This document shows, in pieces, positions 1 to 10,957 of a DNA stretch of 64,000 bases (its first letter is position 1; each line of letters opens with the position of its first letter). Below the pieces are notes generated by a model. That model was given only the letters and a program-made list of their open reading frames with translations. It made no database searches and was not told the origin of the DNA. The stretch is from Undaria pinnatifida (taxonomy: Eukaryota > Sar > Phaeophyceae > Laminariales > Alariaceae), in NCBI GenBank assembly GCA_012845835.1, contig JABAKD010000022.1, positions 3,492,444 to 3,556,443 of the forward strand. Direction: 5' to 3'. The translations under genes and the position numbers were made by a program.

Positions 1-42
1 ATGCGAGGATATTCATGGCGAAGCGGACGAGAGTATCTAGCC

Positions 43-320
43 TACAGACCAAGGCTACGGTAGGGGGGGTACCCCCATTTTCACTGGTGTGTTTGAGCCA
101 CTCGCACGAGTAGCTCTGTACCCTACGGATGAAGATGGTTTAGGCACTTGGTTTGGCGCAGCTTAGATCACCTTTGCATTGCGGATTGATTTCGTCAATG
201 TAAAACACAAAGAAAACGTAAGATTCCATAGGAACAAAGGCGTTACTCGCGCGAGTGACCCCTAGCCACTGAAATAAAAGGCCTAAAAGGGGACCCCCCT
301 ACCGTAGCCTGGGTCTACAT
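43..320. mobile_element. Small terminal-inverted-repeat element (MITE-like)
   Basis: The left end (about 47-76) and the reverse complement of the right end (about 285-316) share a near-perfect arm of about 25 bp containing GGCTACGGTAGGGGGG. The roughly 200 bp between them have no open frame. This looks like a non-autonomous DNA transposon remnant. I could not define a target-site duplication, so the superfamily is unknown. Confidence 0.5.
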
Positions 321-1056
321 TGTAAGGTCCACACATAGTAGGCTATATCTGTACACGCCTCAGGTATTCATAAGGACTGACCTCCGAAGGACCGATACGA
401 CCGAGTTCAGAAGGCGCTTGTGATTTCCTCGGAGAAAGAGAGCAAGTCCCTTGTGCAGGTGCTCAGGATGTGAAGCTTCCCAAGAAAGTAGTGTGAAAAT
501 GGTAACTTGATTGCTTATCCGAAGGTTTATGAACGTGAACCCAAGGAATTGTGAGAAGATGGTTGATGCTTGGTTAAAGAAGTGAAGAAGAAGAAGTGAA
601 GAAGAAGTGAAGTCAAGTGAAGTGGGTAAAAAGGGAAGTGTCCGGGTGGGGCAGCCACACCCGACTTAGGGAGGGGACGTAAATATCGCGGCCCCTACTA
701 TCACGAAAACGACTCTGTGATAGCAACTCTTGAAATTGTTTCAGAACCGTAACAATAATAATAGAACGCGTATGATGCGAAGCAGTCATCAAAGGATCGA
801 GCATATCGGCACGTGAAGGTCCATAAAACGCGTATGATGCGAAGCAGACGTCAAAAATCCGAACATACCGGTCCGGTGCTTGAAAATCCAACGGACCGCG
901 TACAAGACGAGTTCTGCCGACGGCGCCACTGTAGCAGTATTGGGGCAATATGGAGCTAGGGACCGACTGCTGCTATGCAGGGGTGCCTTTGGCTCTATAA
1001 TGGTCACTCACACGAGGATTGCTTGGATACCTGGTATTACTTATCTTGTTGGTTGC
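321..1056. other. Non-coding stretch with GAA-rich and short imperfect repeats
   Basis: No gene is recognised. A GAAGAA/AAGTGA purine-rich microsatellite lies near 578-625. Two imperfect copies of a roughly 60-bp unit follow, each containing ACGCGTATGATGCGAAGCAG, near 767 and 827. The short open frames on both strands lack codon bias or a domain. Confidence 0.4.
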
Positions 1057-1564
1057 TGTGAAGGTGTCGTAGTGCCGGAAGGTGGGAGGGAAAGGACGCA
1101 GGGGTATCAGCTTCGCATGGAGACAGCACCGGTTCTTCTTTATAGATTTCTCATTATCATTGGCGTTGAGCTATGACAAGCTCGAGGAGACAGGAAAGTA
1201 GTAGGAGGAAGAGAAGAAGGAGGAGGAGCACGGGGGTGCGTTGAAGCTCACAGAGTTCGCTTCACCCCAGCATTGCTGCTGTGCTCTCTTCTGGACCTTT
1301 ACCTATGGGACGTATAACGAACGTTCTCCTGGATGTTCTATGTTCCCATGAGCGCTTAACGCGCTTACTTCTATCTGTCTTGTCCAGAGGAAGAACAGTC
1401 CATTTAATTTACCGAGAACGCTCTTGTGGTATAAATAGATTCTACGGGTTATCCGCTCCACTCAGAATATTCCGTTTGGGAGAACCTTCTTGACAATATA
1501 CCATGACTCTGCGGGGTATCTTACCGAATCTATTGCCAGCTATACTGACACTCTATTCATTACA
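1057..1564 (+). repeat. 5' LTR of the TRIM-like element
   Basis: Direct repeat partner of 2,187-2,344 plus 8,576-8,937. It begins TG, ends CA and carries a TATA-like GGTATAAATAG near 1,428. Confidence 0.55.
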
Positions 1565-2186
1565 TTAGCCCACCCTGAATAGTCGTATGTGCAGATCACC
1601 TTGCAATCAAAGGATATCAACAAAACATCCAGAATTGTGAAGGGGATCGAAGATGCGGCTATTCGAAACAAACGAAAATGAGGCTATAGATTCCCCCACA
1701 CCTCGTAATAATGAAGCTGAAACGCCTCATTGAAAATTTACAACGCCCTATGATGGAGCTCACAACCGTGAGAGCTCGAGGATGACTCGTTTGCAACGCG
1801 GCGGGTTACAGGGAAAAGGCGGCTGCCAACCGAATAAAGCGGTTATTGCTTCTGCCTATGGATGGGATTGCCAGTCTCGGGTGTACCGTTGCCGAAGCTA
1901 AAGATACGAACTGGGAGGGCGGTGGTAGATGTCGAGGGTCGTTGGGTGGTGGTACGGGAATAGTTTCCGGCGTTTGTCGGCCTCGGAACCATTGTCCCAG
2001 GTAGGTAATGAAGGAGCTCCGGCGTTTGTTGGCCTCGGAACCAACGTCCATGGCTGGTCGTAGGAACGGTTCCGATACTTGGTCGAAGCCGGGAGAGCTG
2101 AGGGGTCGTGGTGTCGCTCAAATGTCGGTATCGGGCGATGTCGGAAACTACTCCACACGGTGATAAGTCCTGCCGACGACGCTATT
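1565..2186. other. Internal region of the TRIM-like element, non-coding
   Basis: About 620 bp between the two LTR copies. It contains repeats of a GCCTCGGAACC-type word (near 1,980 and 2,032). No retroviral-type protein motif is present in any frame. Confidence 0.45.
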
Positions 2187-2344
2187 TGTGAAGGTGTCGT
2201 GGTGCCGGAAGGTGGGAGGGAAAAGACGCAGGGGTATCAGCGTCGCATGGAGACAGCACCGGTTCTTCTTTATAGATTTCTCATTATTATTGGCGTTGAG
2301 CTATGACACAAGCTCGAGGAGACAGGAAAGTAGAAGGAGGAGGA

Positions 2345-2598
2345 TGTTTGAGTAGACTCGCCGCAAAGCAGTGACAGTTACGTGTCGGTTCGGAGTATGG
2401 TTTCTTGAGCTATTCGTTCATGTCCTTGGATCTATGTGTGCTGTGACGAGCCGCGAGGCTCTCACTCCTTTTCCTGTTCCTCCTGTTAACTTTCCCTCGC
2501 GGGTGTGTGACAACCGATAATACACGAACTTAAAAGAGAAGCCATTCGGCAGCCCAGCGGGGTGAGTCGACGCTAACCGGCGCGGTCGGAGCTAAACA
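2345..2598 (+). repeat. 5' LTR of the copia element
   Basis: Starts TGTTTGAGTAG and ends GCTAAACA. It is the direct repeat of 8,314-8,570 and is preceded by the target duplication GAGGA. Confidence 0.92.
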
Positions 2599-2608
2599 TT
2601 CTAGAATT

Positions 2609-2624
2609 GTTGGTACCAAAGTGA
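2609..2624 (+). promoter_or_regulatory. Probable primer-binding site
   Basis: TTGGTACCAAAGTGAG lies 10 bases after the 5' LTR. It resembles the initiator-Met tRNA-complementary site of many copia elements (TGGTATCAGAGC) but does not match it exactly, so the primer tRNA is uncertain. Confidence 0.45.
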
Positions 2625-2628
2625 GACC

Positions 2629-3393
2629 ATGGCTATTTCTGTGGAAGATCAACTCGCCGAGCTGAGAGCGCAGCTGGCGGAGGAGAGGGAGTCACGCGCG
2701 GCGGCCGAGAGGGCAGCCGCGGAACGCGCTGACGCACAACGCGTTCAGCACGAGCAGACCATGAAGATGCTGGCCCAGATGATGGCCCAGCAAGGTGTAG
2801 AAGACAAGACAAGTCCGGATGGGGAGGCGCACGAGGCGTCTGCTGCGAGTGGCGAGGTAGAAGATCCTGCGTCACCAACATCCCGAGTGGGCCCTGTCAA
2901 CCCTTCTGTGCCCATGGAGGTTGGTCCACGAGAGGATCAATCAATAGGGAGTGCCCAAAGCGGGTTGGACGGAGACTACGGTCTCCAAGGTGAGCCCGCT
3001 GTGACACACGGGAGCCGAAGATCTTTTCGAGCTCCCATGAAGATGAATCCACCGCAGCTACGAGACAGAAAACAGTTTCACATTTTTCAGCAGAAAGTGC
3101 ATACGTATGCGAAGTTCCAGGACTTCGACAGTGTTCTGTACGCCGAGTCTCATCTCGACGTCGGCGACCGACTCAAATCGAAGAGCGATTTCCTCCGGGA
3201 AGGAGTGCCCGAACTAGTTTATGAACGACATCTTAGAGCCTGGTTCTTTCTGTCCCAGGCATTCCACCTAACAATAGATGTCGGGCGTTTCCAACGGGGC
3301 AAGTCCCCCGGAAAATGTTGGGAAGAAACTGTGAAGAACTATTGCCCCAAGAGCACCGGGGATCAAAATCTCTCTGCGGAAGACGCTCAGTGA
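2629..3393 (+). pseudogene. gag: copia Gag, N-terminal part (frameshifted)
   Basis: This is the first 254 codons of the copia polyprotein. The N-terminal 50 residues are a charged Ala/Glu/Arg-rich stretch likely to form a coiled coil. Residues 140-250 look like the Gag core (UBN2-type) of copia elements, including the segment RAWFFLSQAF. The frame runs into a stop at 3,391-3,393, but the same protein continues in the +1 frame from about 3,372. An extra A in the run near 3,364-3,367 explains the break. Start chosen: the first ATG after the primer-binding site, in good context (gagaccATGG). Confidence 0.8.
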
Positions 3394-3430
3394 TTTTAAA
3401 GTCGAAAAGGGAGTTGACCCGATCCCGAGA

Positions 3431-4954
3431 TTGTACAATCTCGAGGAACACGTGATGAAAATGCACACTGCGGGTATTGATGTTGATGAACAAACCACCC
3501 TCTGCACGTTTGTTGCTGGTCTGCCTGTGTCGGAGTACGACTTCGAGATACGGCAGCTGAGTCGAAGACTGTCCTTCGACCGGGATGAGGTGATACATAC
3601 CATCGAATCCCAATACAACCTTCTGCGCTCTCGGAGGCAGAAGAACTCCGCAGCCCATGCGCTCGTTGTTGACGGGCGTGGTGGGGGCGGGGGACGCGGA
3701 CACCCTGGCGGGAAGCGCGGGGGCCGCGGAGGCGGCCGAGGAGGCAAGCACGCCGAGAAGAAGAAGTCCGGCGACGGAAACGGCGCTGAGGACAACAAGC
3801 CTGCGGCAAAGGGGCCGCAGTGCTACAAGTGTGGGCTTCGAGGCCACTTCGCCCGCGACTGCACCACACAGCTCTGCAAGCGGTGCAACGGTCGGGGGCA
3901 CGACGAGGATAAGTGTCCTTCGTCTACCGACATGCACGCCAACATGGTGATAGAGCTACCTGAACCGCCGGAGTCGGACTCAGATTCAGGATCGACGACT
4001 TCGAGTTGCGTCGCGTCTGGGTTTATGACGGTGGAGCTGGATCATGCAGGGTGTGGGTACCAACCAGGCAAGTGTGATGATGGTGGTCCAATCGGCGGTG
4101 TAGGGGAACTGGCTCTGCAGGCCGGGGTTAAATCGGAACGTTGGCACTTTGATACTGGAGCCTCGGGCATCTTTACCCGTAGCTCCGAGACAATGACTAA
4201 CTTCCGACCATGCAACAAGCAACTTAGCGTTGCTGGTGGCGGTAAACTGCTTCGCATAAAAGGTCTAGGCGACCTTACCCTCGAATTCCCTTCGGGCGAT
4301 GGCCAACCTGCCATGCGCATGGAGTTCAAAGAAGTAGGGTTCTCACCTGAGCTTGATTTCAACCTCATTTCGGTGTCGAAGGCTGTCAAACATCGGTACA
4401 AGTTTAGTATCGATGACCCCGGACTCACCATCCACCAAAAAGATACTGGTCAAGAGATCCTATTGCCCCCTTACGGGGACATGTACGTCGGACATGGCCG
4501 TAGGGTGGATGGCAACGAGATAGCCTGCGCAGTTCTTACACCCGGGCGTATGCCCACCACCGATGTGGATATTAACCACTATCATCGCACTACCTCCCAC
4601 ACCCACCCCCGTTTGTTGAGGAAATCGGCGGAGCAGCAAGGCGTCAAGCTGAAACCTGGGGTGAAGCTGCTCCCGTGCGTGGGATGTTCAGCAGCGAAAG
4701 GGTACAGCGCACCGGTGCCCAAGTCCACAAACTCTCGTTCAGATAAGAAAAACGGGAGAGTTTTCGTTGATTCGACGGGGAAGAAGCCTGTCGCTTCGAT
4801 CGGTGGAAGCCTGTATGGTATCATTTTTCGTGACGATGCCACACGAATGTCGCGGGAATACTTCATGAAATCAAAATCTGAAGCCCCGGCAAGGCTACTT
4901 CAGTACATCGCTGATACTAGCCAGGATGGTCTGATAGGAATCAATCCGTTCTGA
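3431..4954 (+). pseudogene. pol: copia Gag C-terminus, protease and integrase N-terminal part
   Basis: This frame continues Gag; the open frame really starts upstream of the first ATG. A Gly/Arg-rich linker precedes two zinc knuckles: CYKCGLRGHFARDC (near 3,821) and CKRCNGRGHDEDKC. An aspartic protease follows, with WHFDTGAS and catalytic Asp at about 4,151. Then come the His/Cys zinc-binding segment ahead of integrase (HYHRTTSH ... LPCVGC, about 4,576-4,690) and the first catalytic-Asp part of the integrase core (FVDSTGKK). The frame ends at 4,954 inside the integrase core. Integrase resumes in the +1 frame, consistent with a one-base insertion near 4,942-4,946. Confidence 0.85.
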
Positions 4955-4970
4955 TGACGCGCCTGAACTG

Positions 4971-5813
4971 ATGTACGGAGAGTTTGCAGAGATCTGCAAC
5001 AAAAACGGAATCAAGCGCGAGTTTACGTCAGCGAACACACCGCAGTTGAATGGTGTAGCAGAACGTGGGCTAGCACTTATCGAGAAGTTAGCCAAGACGT
5101 CGATGATCCAGGCAAAATCGTCTTTCGTCGGCCAAGATTTGCCGTCGACGGAGCGGCTGTGGGCTGAAGCTCATCATTTTGCCTGCGACAATCTCAATCG
5201 CGCTGCTACGACCTCAAATAAAGACATGAAATCTCCCTACGATATGTGGCACGGCAAACCACCGTCGCCGACGTTGGTGCAGTGGCTCCAACCATGTTTC
5301 TTCAAGACGAAGAGAAAACACAAGTGCGACCCGCAAGCGGAACCGGGATTTTATCTCGGGCCCGCAGACAGCCATCCGAGGGGAACACGTCGTATCCTGT
5401 CGAAAGCAACTAACCAAATTCACCTCACCCGTGATGTCACCTGGCATCATGTCCCGACCCCTGCCCCCTTGCCAGCCTATCAGCAGGCACCCCCTACACC
5501 CGTTGAAGGGAGGGGGCATGACGACGAGACCGCCGTCGGGGGCAGGGAGGGCACACCACTTCAAGGTGGTGGGGGGGATGATGACGCTTCGGACAGCGAT
5601 GACGACCTCTCAGTGGAGTGGGAAGACGAGACACACGATGCCAAGGATGTCAACGTCGCCGCCGGCAGAGCACCGGAGACGACCGAGCCGACAGGAACTC
5701 CGTTCCAGGGGACCACCCCCTTCGCGGCAGTGTCTCATGGAGGTTCGTTCGGGGACGATGGTGGTACCACCCCGAGCAGCAGCAACCAGCGCAGAAGCCG
5801 AAGTCGCAGAGGC

Positions 5814-5853
<40 letters not shown>

Positions 5854-7955
5854 ACACCAACACCAACAACAGCAGCCGTGGCAGCGGACATGGCGACGGT
5901 GGCAGCGCCGACGGTGGCGGTGGAGGCACTGCCGGTGACTCCGCCGGTGACATCAATCTTGCCGGCTATGCACCGCTCCCCCCCGAACTGCCCAAAGGTG
6001 AAGCGGGACGGCTGCAGAGCTGGGGTAGGCACGGTGACCTGATCACATCGTCGAGACTGAGATCCGTGCGCAATCGCCTCCAAGAGGTACCCAAAGAACC
6101 GAATACTGGAGGCAATACGGCCCTGCTGGTCTACATGAAGGCGCTGGTGACGGACTTCATCAACGGCGAACTGGAGGCTGAAGAGATGCAAGAAGCAGAA
6201 GAGTTCATCAACGGCCACGCATGCGATGATCTCCTGGACTCGCTGGCAACGAGTGCGACTGGTTTCGACGACCACGAGTCAGCATCTAACGTCTTCTCGC
6301 TAATGCACGACACCGCGATCGACGAGTCCGAGATCGCCCTGGTCACCATGGAATCAGGGAAGTCCGAGTCTGAAATTGAAATGCCGTCTGGTCCTTTGTC
6401 AGAAGCTGAAGTACCTCCGATTTCCGTAGCTGGCGTGTACAAATCTAAATACAAAGACGCGTACCTTTGGGCTATGGACAAGGAAATGGATGGTGTTGTG
6501 AAGAATGGGACATTTACTGTTTTACCTGGCCTTCCGGAGGGGGAGAAAGCAGTAGATGGTAGGTGGGTGTTATCACTGAAGTCCGACGAAAACGGATACA
6601 TTACTACACCCAAATCGAGGCTGGTAGCAAAAGGGTTTATGCAACGGGAAGGCGTGAACTATCTCCAGACATACGCACCTATACCCGCCACTACTAGTGT
6701 CAAGATTGTGCTACTGTGGGGGAACCACAAGGGGTACACAACGTCTCATTTCGATGTCAAACAGGCGTTTACCCAAGCACCGCTAGACTATAAGGTCATT
6801 ATGAAGCTCCCTGGGGGTTGCGGTGACCTGTCTGGCAAATACGTAGAGCTCAAGAAGGCGTTGTACGGCCTAAAACAGAGCGGTGCCTTGTGGAACAATT
6901 TGCTGCTTACGAAACTAGCGAAACACGGCATGGAACAGTGCAAAGCCGACCCTTGCGTTTTTCGGAAGATTGTGAAGGGTGAGGTAATACTGGTTCTGGC
7001 AGTCCATGTGGACGGCATGGCTGTAGCCGGTCCTAGGGATGAGGTTGACAAGCTGCTTGTAACGCTCAACGAGGACTTCACGACGGTTGACCTGGGAGAA
7101 CTAACCTTCACGGGGTGTGCGGTTATCCAAGACGTAAAAGATGGGATAACTAAAATCAACCAGCGGACATTCATCGAAACATTGGCTAGACGTTTTGATG
7201 TGACAACGACTGCCCGATACCCCGCCACTGCCGGTGCTGACCTAGGACCGAGGAAGGAAGGGGAACCAAGTGGAAATTGGCCTTACAAGGAGGCCATCGG
7301 ATCATTGCTATGGCTGGTCGTCTGGTCAAGAATGGAGATCGCGAATGCGACGCGTGTTGTAGCTCGCCACGCGAACAACCCTACCGAGAGGCACTGGACA
7401 GCGGTGCTACAGATTATTCGATACTTGCTCGGTACCAAGGACCTGAGCCTCACGTTCGAAAGGGAACCTGAGTCTGACTTTGAATTGTCGGTGTACACGG
7501 ATTCGAACTTTGCCGAGAAGGATGACGACAGGCGTTCCGTATCGGGGGTAGCTGTATGCCTAGGTTACTCCATGATTACCGGATTCAGTTCGACTAACAA
7601 GACCACGTCGCTTTCGACCGCCGAGGCAGAGTACCGTGCGCTCGGTGATGGAGTGAAGGAGGGTCTATTCGCGAAATCGGTAGCTTCTTTCGTAGCACCA
7701 TCGCTTGTAGAGAAGACAATTATGGTATATGTAGATAACGAAGGGGCAATCAACCTTGCGATCAACCCATTCAGCTCTGCAAGAACCAAGCACCTTGATG
7801 TGAGGTTTCATTTCGTTCGCGAGCTGGTATCGTCTGGTACGATCACGGTTGAACATGTTCCGACAGCGGAACAACGGGCAGATCTTTTCACGAAGGCGCT
7901 CGTAGGCCCTATCTTCAGGGAGCACAGGGACTACCTGATGAACTCTTACATTTAA
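4971..7955 (+). pseudogene. pol: copia integrase C-terminus, reverse transcriptase and RNase H
   Basis: 994 codons. Residues 1-150 are the integrase core end and C-terminal region (NTPQLNGVAERG holds the catalytic Glu). A low-complexity linker follows, including a poly-Ser run from a CAG-type repeat (5,815-5,850). Reverse transcriptase starts near residue 500: FDVKQAFTQ carries the first catalytic Asp, and KALYGLKQSGALWN is the family signature. The usual YVDD box reads HVDG (codons 679-682, 7,005-7,016), so the last catalytic Asp is Gly and the enzyme is predicted inactive. The RNase H end carries VYTDSNFAE, SLSTAEAEY, YVDNEGAI and RTKHLDVRFHFVRE, with ADLFTKAL close to the C-terminus as in other copia elements. 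Confidence 0.9.
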
Positions 7956-8313
7956 TTCTGTTCTGGGTCAGAAGTAATTTGTTCAATTTTTTTGGTTTAG
8001 CGCCGGGTGATTATTATGAATAAGTCATGCGGAGAGAGACAATGCCATCTCGCATTTATTTACTGTCGCGGCCTTAGCGTGCCTATGGCAGGAGTAGGCG
8101 ATCTCTGGTATTCTTGTCTTCGCCTTAATTCTCATCTTGGAGGCGCGGCTATTGTGGTCATGTTTGATTGGCACAATGGTTTTTATTTTTGGTATTTTTG
8201 CAAGGGGTTTTGATCCGTGGGGCGGGTTTCCCCTTGTCCATTGCTTTGCAATAGACATACGTCAAGACATGTCTATGATAGGTTCGTCACGGTATTGTGT
8301 CGAGCCGGGAGGG

Positions 8314-8570
8314 TGTTTGAGTAGACTCGCCGCAAAGCAGTGACAGTTACTACGTGTCGGTTCGGAGTATGGTTTCTTGGGCTATTCGTTCATGTCCTTG
8401 GATCTGTGTGTACTGTGACGAGCCGCGAGGCTCTCACTCCTTTTCCTGTTCCTCCTGTTAACTTTCCCTCGCGGGTGTGTGACAACCGATAATGCACGAA
8501 CTTAAAAGAGAAGCCATTCGGCAGCCCAGCGGGGTGAGTCGACGCTAACCGGCGCGGTCGGAACTAAACA
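8314..8570 (+). repeat. 3' LTR of the copia element
   Basis: Direct repeat of 2,345-2,598 with a 3-bp insertion near 8,350. It is followed by the target duplication GAGGA (8,571-8,575). The sequence just upstream (CGGGAGGG) is a weak polypurine tract. Confidence 0.92.
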
Positions 8571-8937
8571 GAGGAGGAAGAGAAGAAGGAGGAGGAGCAC
8601 GGGGGTGCGTTGAAGCTCACAGAGTTCGCTTCACCCCAGCATTGCTGCTGTGCTCTCTTCTGGACCTTTACCTATGGGACGTATAAGGAACGTTCTCCTG
8701 GATGTTCTATGTTCCCATGAGCGCTTAACGCGCTTACTTCTATCTATCTTGTCCAGAGGAAGAACGTTCCATTTAATTTACCGAGAACGCTCTTTCTTGT
8801 GGTATAAATAGATTCTACGGGTTATCCGCTTCACTCAGAATATTCCGTTTGGGAGAGCCTTCTTGTGGTCCAATAGACCATGACTCTGCGGGGTATCTCA
8901 CCGAATCTATTGTTAGCTATACTGACACTCTATTACA
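8571..8937 (+). repeat. Second half of the split 3' LTR of the TRIM-like element
   Basis: Matches about 1,199-1,564 almost base for base. It begins with the copia target duplication and ends TTACA followed by TTGC. Confidence 0.6.
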
Positions 8938-9613
8938 TTGCTTGCTGTCCGCCGGATACCCTCTGACAGAAGGGAGGACGGAGCTGTTCTCGTCCAGGCA
9001 GGCGATATAACGCCTGTCAGCTACAACAGGCTGGTTGACGTTAAAAAAAACAAGTTTCTTCCCCGGCGAATGTCCACGTCGTTTTTTCGATTGAGACCGT
9101 GAAATTTTGCACGTCTTTATTATGTGCCATTGCGAAGACCTCACCTGTTTTTTTTTTGTCTGATTTTTCGTCAGTTAGGATTTTTTGGAAAATGTGGCCC
9201 ACCTTAGACTAAAACTATTTCGGCGAATAAAATGAAAAGAAAGCCCCCGTGGAGGTCACGCCTCGGGATGTGCATGTAGAACACGTGTGCAAAATTTCAG
9301 GGTCTCTCAAACACGGCGTGGACATGACATCTGGACTTTTGTGGGTAAAAATGAGGAAGATACACGTTATTTTCTTCAATTACTTGGTTTTAGTGTAGAA
9401 TCCAGTTTTTCGCTAGTTCTGCTTAATGTTGAACACAGGCAGGTCAGATCTTCAAATTATTGCGCGAAAATTTCTACGGTTCTTTTTTACAGTTATCCGT
9501 CCGTGCACGGTGCGTTTTTTTAAATCGACCATCCTACGGTCCGGTTTGGTGCGGTTTTAAGAAAGCGGAAATCTTACGGTGCGGTTCGGTGCGGTTTTCG
9601 TATATTATTGTAA
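8938..9613 (-). other. Stretch without a clear gene; coding-like fragment on the minus strand
   Basis: The minus frame over about 8,945-9,060 has protein-like composition (for example VNQPVVADRRYIACLDE) but no start, splice sites or family I recognise. It could be a fragment of another mobile element. The rest (9,130-9,613) is AT-rich, with GGTGCGGTTC-like words near 9,540-9,600. Confidence 0.2.
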
Positions 9614-10312
9614 GACCTACTATTATGGAAAATTTTGAGCGATTATTTCTGGCGATTATTTTTGTAGTTTTGAGGCTCCAGAAATAACTGCATCAGAAAT
9701 AAGGAGCGTCCATTATGGCTTCTGATTTTTGGAAAGTGGTTTTATTTTGAATTGGTAGGTTTTGTTTTGCCGTTTGCCTTCATTTTTGAAATCTGGCACG
9801 TACACTGTCGCCGGCGACGTTTGGTCACCACCGCCTCTGCTGCGGTCTCTTCTGCTGCGCTACTGCTGTGGTGCTGGTGTGGTGTGCCTGTGGTGGTTTC
9901 GATGGTGGTGGTGCTGCTGCTGTCGCGTTGTGTGTGGGGATGAAGCTCTGTCTCGCACACAACAAGCGCAGTATGCTGTCGTAGGTGTGTTTGTGATTCT
10001 TTGTTGTGGGTGATGCGTGACGTGTACAGCAGACAAGTATTATACCAGGTACAGTATGAGCAGTGATGACATGTGATACTTGGTACGAGGTAGTATCCAA
10101 AAGTCAAATAATCCCAGTTCTGAGAGGTTGGAAGAGCTGTTATTTTTGGGCTCAGAAATCACCAGATCCGCTGATTTCTGGCCTCGATTATTTCTGAACC
10201 CAGAAATAACGATGATTTCTGGTCCCATAGTGGAAGGTTTTTATTTTTGTCGTCGGAGATCCCGGTTAAAGAGAGAAATAATCGATGAAAATATTCGCCA
10301 TAATAGTAGGTC
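9614..10312. mobile_element. MITE with TAA target duplication
   Basis: Inverted ends GACCTACTATTATGG (9,614 onward) and its complement CCATAATAGTAGGTC (ending 10,312) extend imperfectly to about 40 bp, including GATTATTTCT. The element is flanked by TAA on both sides (9,611-9,613 and 10,313-10,315). Internal AGAAATAA/TTATTTCT words recur several times. There is no transposase frame. A 3-bp TAA duplication would suit the PIF/Harbinger group but does not prove it. Confidence 0.6.
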
Positions 10313-10450
10313 TAAATCCTGCGGTGCGGTTCGGTGCTGTGATATATCCTACGGTGCGGTTCGGTGCAATTTTTGAAGTTTAGAAAATCCTACGGGCGGT
10401 TCGGTGCGGTTAACCGTGCCGAACCGCACCGAACCGAAAGGAAAAACCGC
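10313..10450. repeat. GGTGCGGTTC repeat block ending in a palindrome
   Basis: Repeated CCTACGGTGCGGTTCGGTGC units lie at about 10,320-10,410. Similar units occur on the other side of the MITE at 9,536-9,598. The block ends in a palindrome of the same words around GGTTAACC (about 10,396-10,436). The MITE therefore appears to sit inside an older repeat. Confidence 0.5.
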
Positions 10451-10736
10451 ACCATAAAGAACCCTGAAAAATTCTGCAGACATGCCTCGGAGTACCTCCA
10501 ACCGGTTCGTGCAAAATGCGGCGCAATTTTTTTCCTCGCCTCCGCTTGGAAAAGCCTGAATATTGTGGAAGAGTATGAAGGCCCGTCATTGGTCGATACG
10601 AGTTTTGCTCCTATAGAGACAGCCCGAGGCCGATCTGGCCATGTCACCCTCTTCCGTTGGTCGTGGGGGTCAGTGTGATACCAAATATTATTCGGCTGCA
10701 CTCCCATGGTCTTACCTAATCGCTTATAAGGGTTGA

Positions 10737-10858
10737 CCAATCAATTTGTTTTTTGTCATCTTTTGGCCAGTCATCGACACCTCCAAAAAGCACCTCCCAT
10801 AAGGGTCCCGCTAAGGGTTGGCCAATCAGAAGCCTATCTGTGCATTCTCGACCAATCA
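10737..10858 (+). promoter_or_regulatory. Cluster of three CCAAT boxes
   Basis: CCAATCA occurs three times in the same orientation, at 10,737, 10,822 and 10,852. Such clusters are typical NF-Y sites in eukaryotic promoters, normally 60-200 bp before transcription starts. The next ATG with an open frame is at 10,958. No TATA box is obvious. Confidence 0.4.
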
Positions 10859-10957
10859 ATAGAGTGGGCGCGGCGCGATTCTGCTGTGGGCTTTCTGCCC
10901 GTGTTTTGTTGCTGATTGCTGGGTCTCTGCGACTTTTTACGACAGACTGAAGCTGCT

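Larger units (their letters stand above)
2345..8570 (+). mobile_element. Ty1/copia-type LTR retrotransposon
   Basis: Two LTRs of 254 and 257 bp (2,345-2,598 and 8,314-8,570) start TG and end CA. They differ by about five substitutions and one 3-bp indel (about 98% identical). The insertion is flanked by the perfect 5-bp duplication GAGGA. Domain order inside is gag, CCHC knuckles, protease, integrase, reverse transcriptase, RNase H. Integrase before reverse transcriptase is diagnostic of copia (Pseudoviridae). The coding region carries two single-base frameshifts and a changed reverse transcriptase active site, so this copy looks dead although the LTRs indicate a fairly recent insertion. Confidence 0.95.
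1057..8937 (+). mobile_element. Short non-autonomous LTR element (TRIM-like), split by a copia insertion
   Basis: A roughly 508-bp sequence starting TGTGAAGG and ending TTACA occurs at 1,057-1,564 and again at 2,187-2,344 continued at 8,576-8,937, with only scattered differences. Both begin TG and end CA. They are flanked outside by TTGC (1,053-1,056 and 8,938-8,941), a plausible 4-bp target duplication (5 bp if the first base is moved). The internal part is only about 620 bp (1,565-2,186) and codes for nothing recognisable. Without the nested copia element the whole is about 1.65 kb. Short LTR element with no coding capacity fits a TRIM-type retrotransposon; orientation is inferred from a TATA-like box (GGTATAAATAG, near 1,428). 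Confidence 0.6.

Noticed and set aside
5610-6275. Long alternative frames over the copia linker (poly-Gln, poly-Ala, poly-Leu)
   Set aside because: They are other frames of the CAG-type repeat encoding poly-Ser in the real polyprotein.
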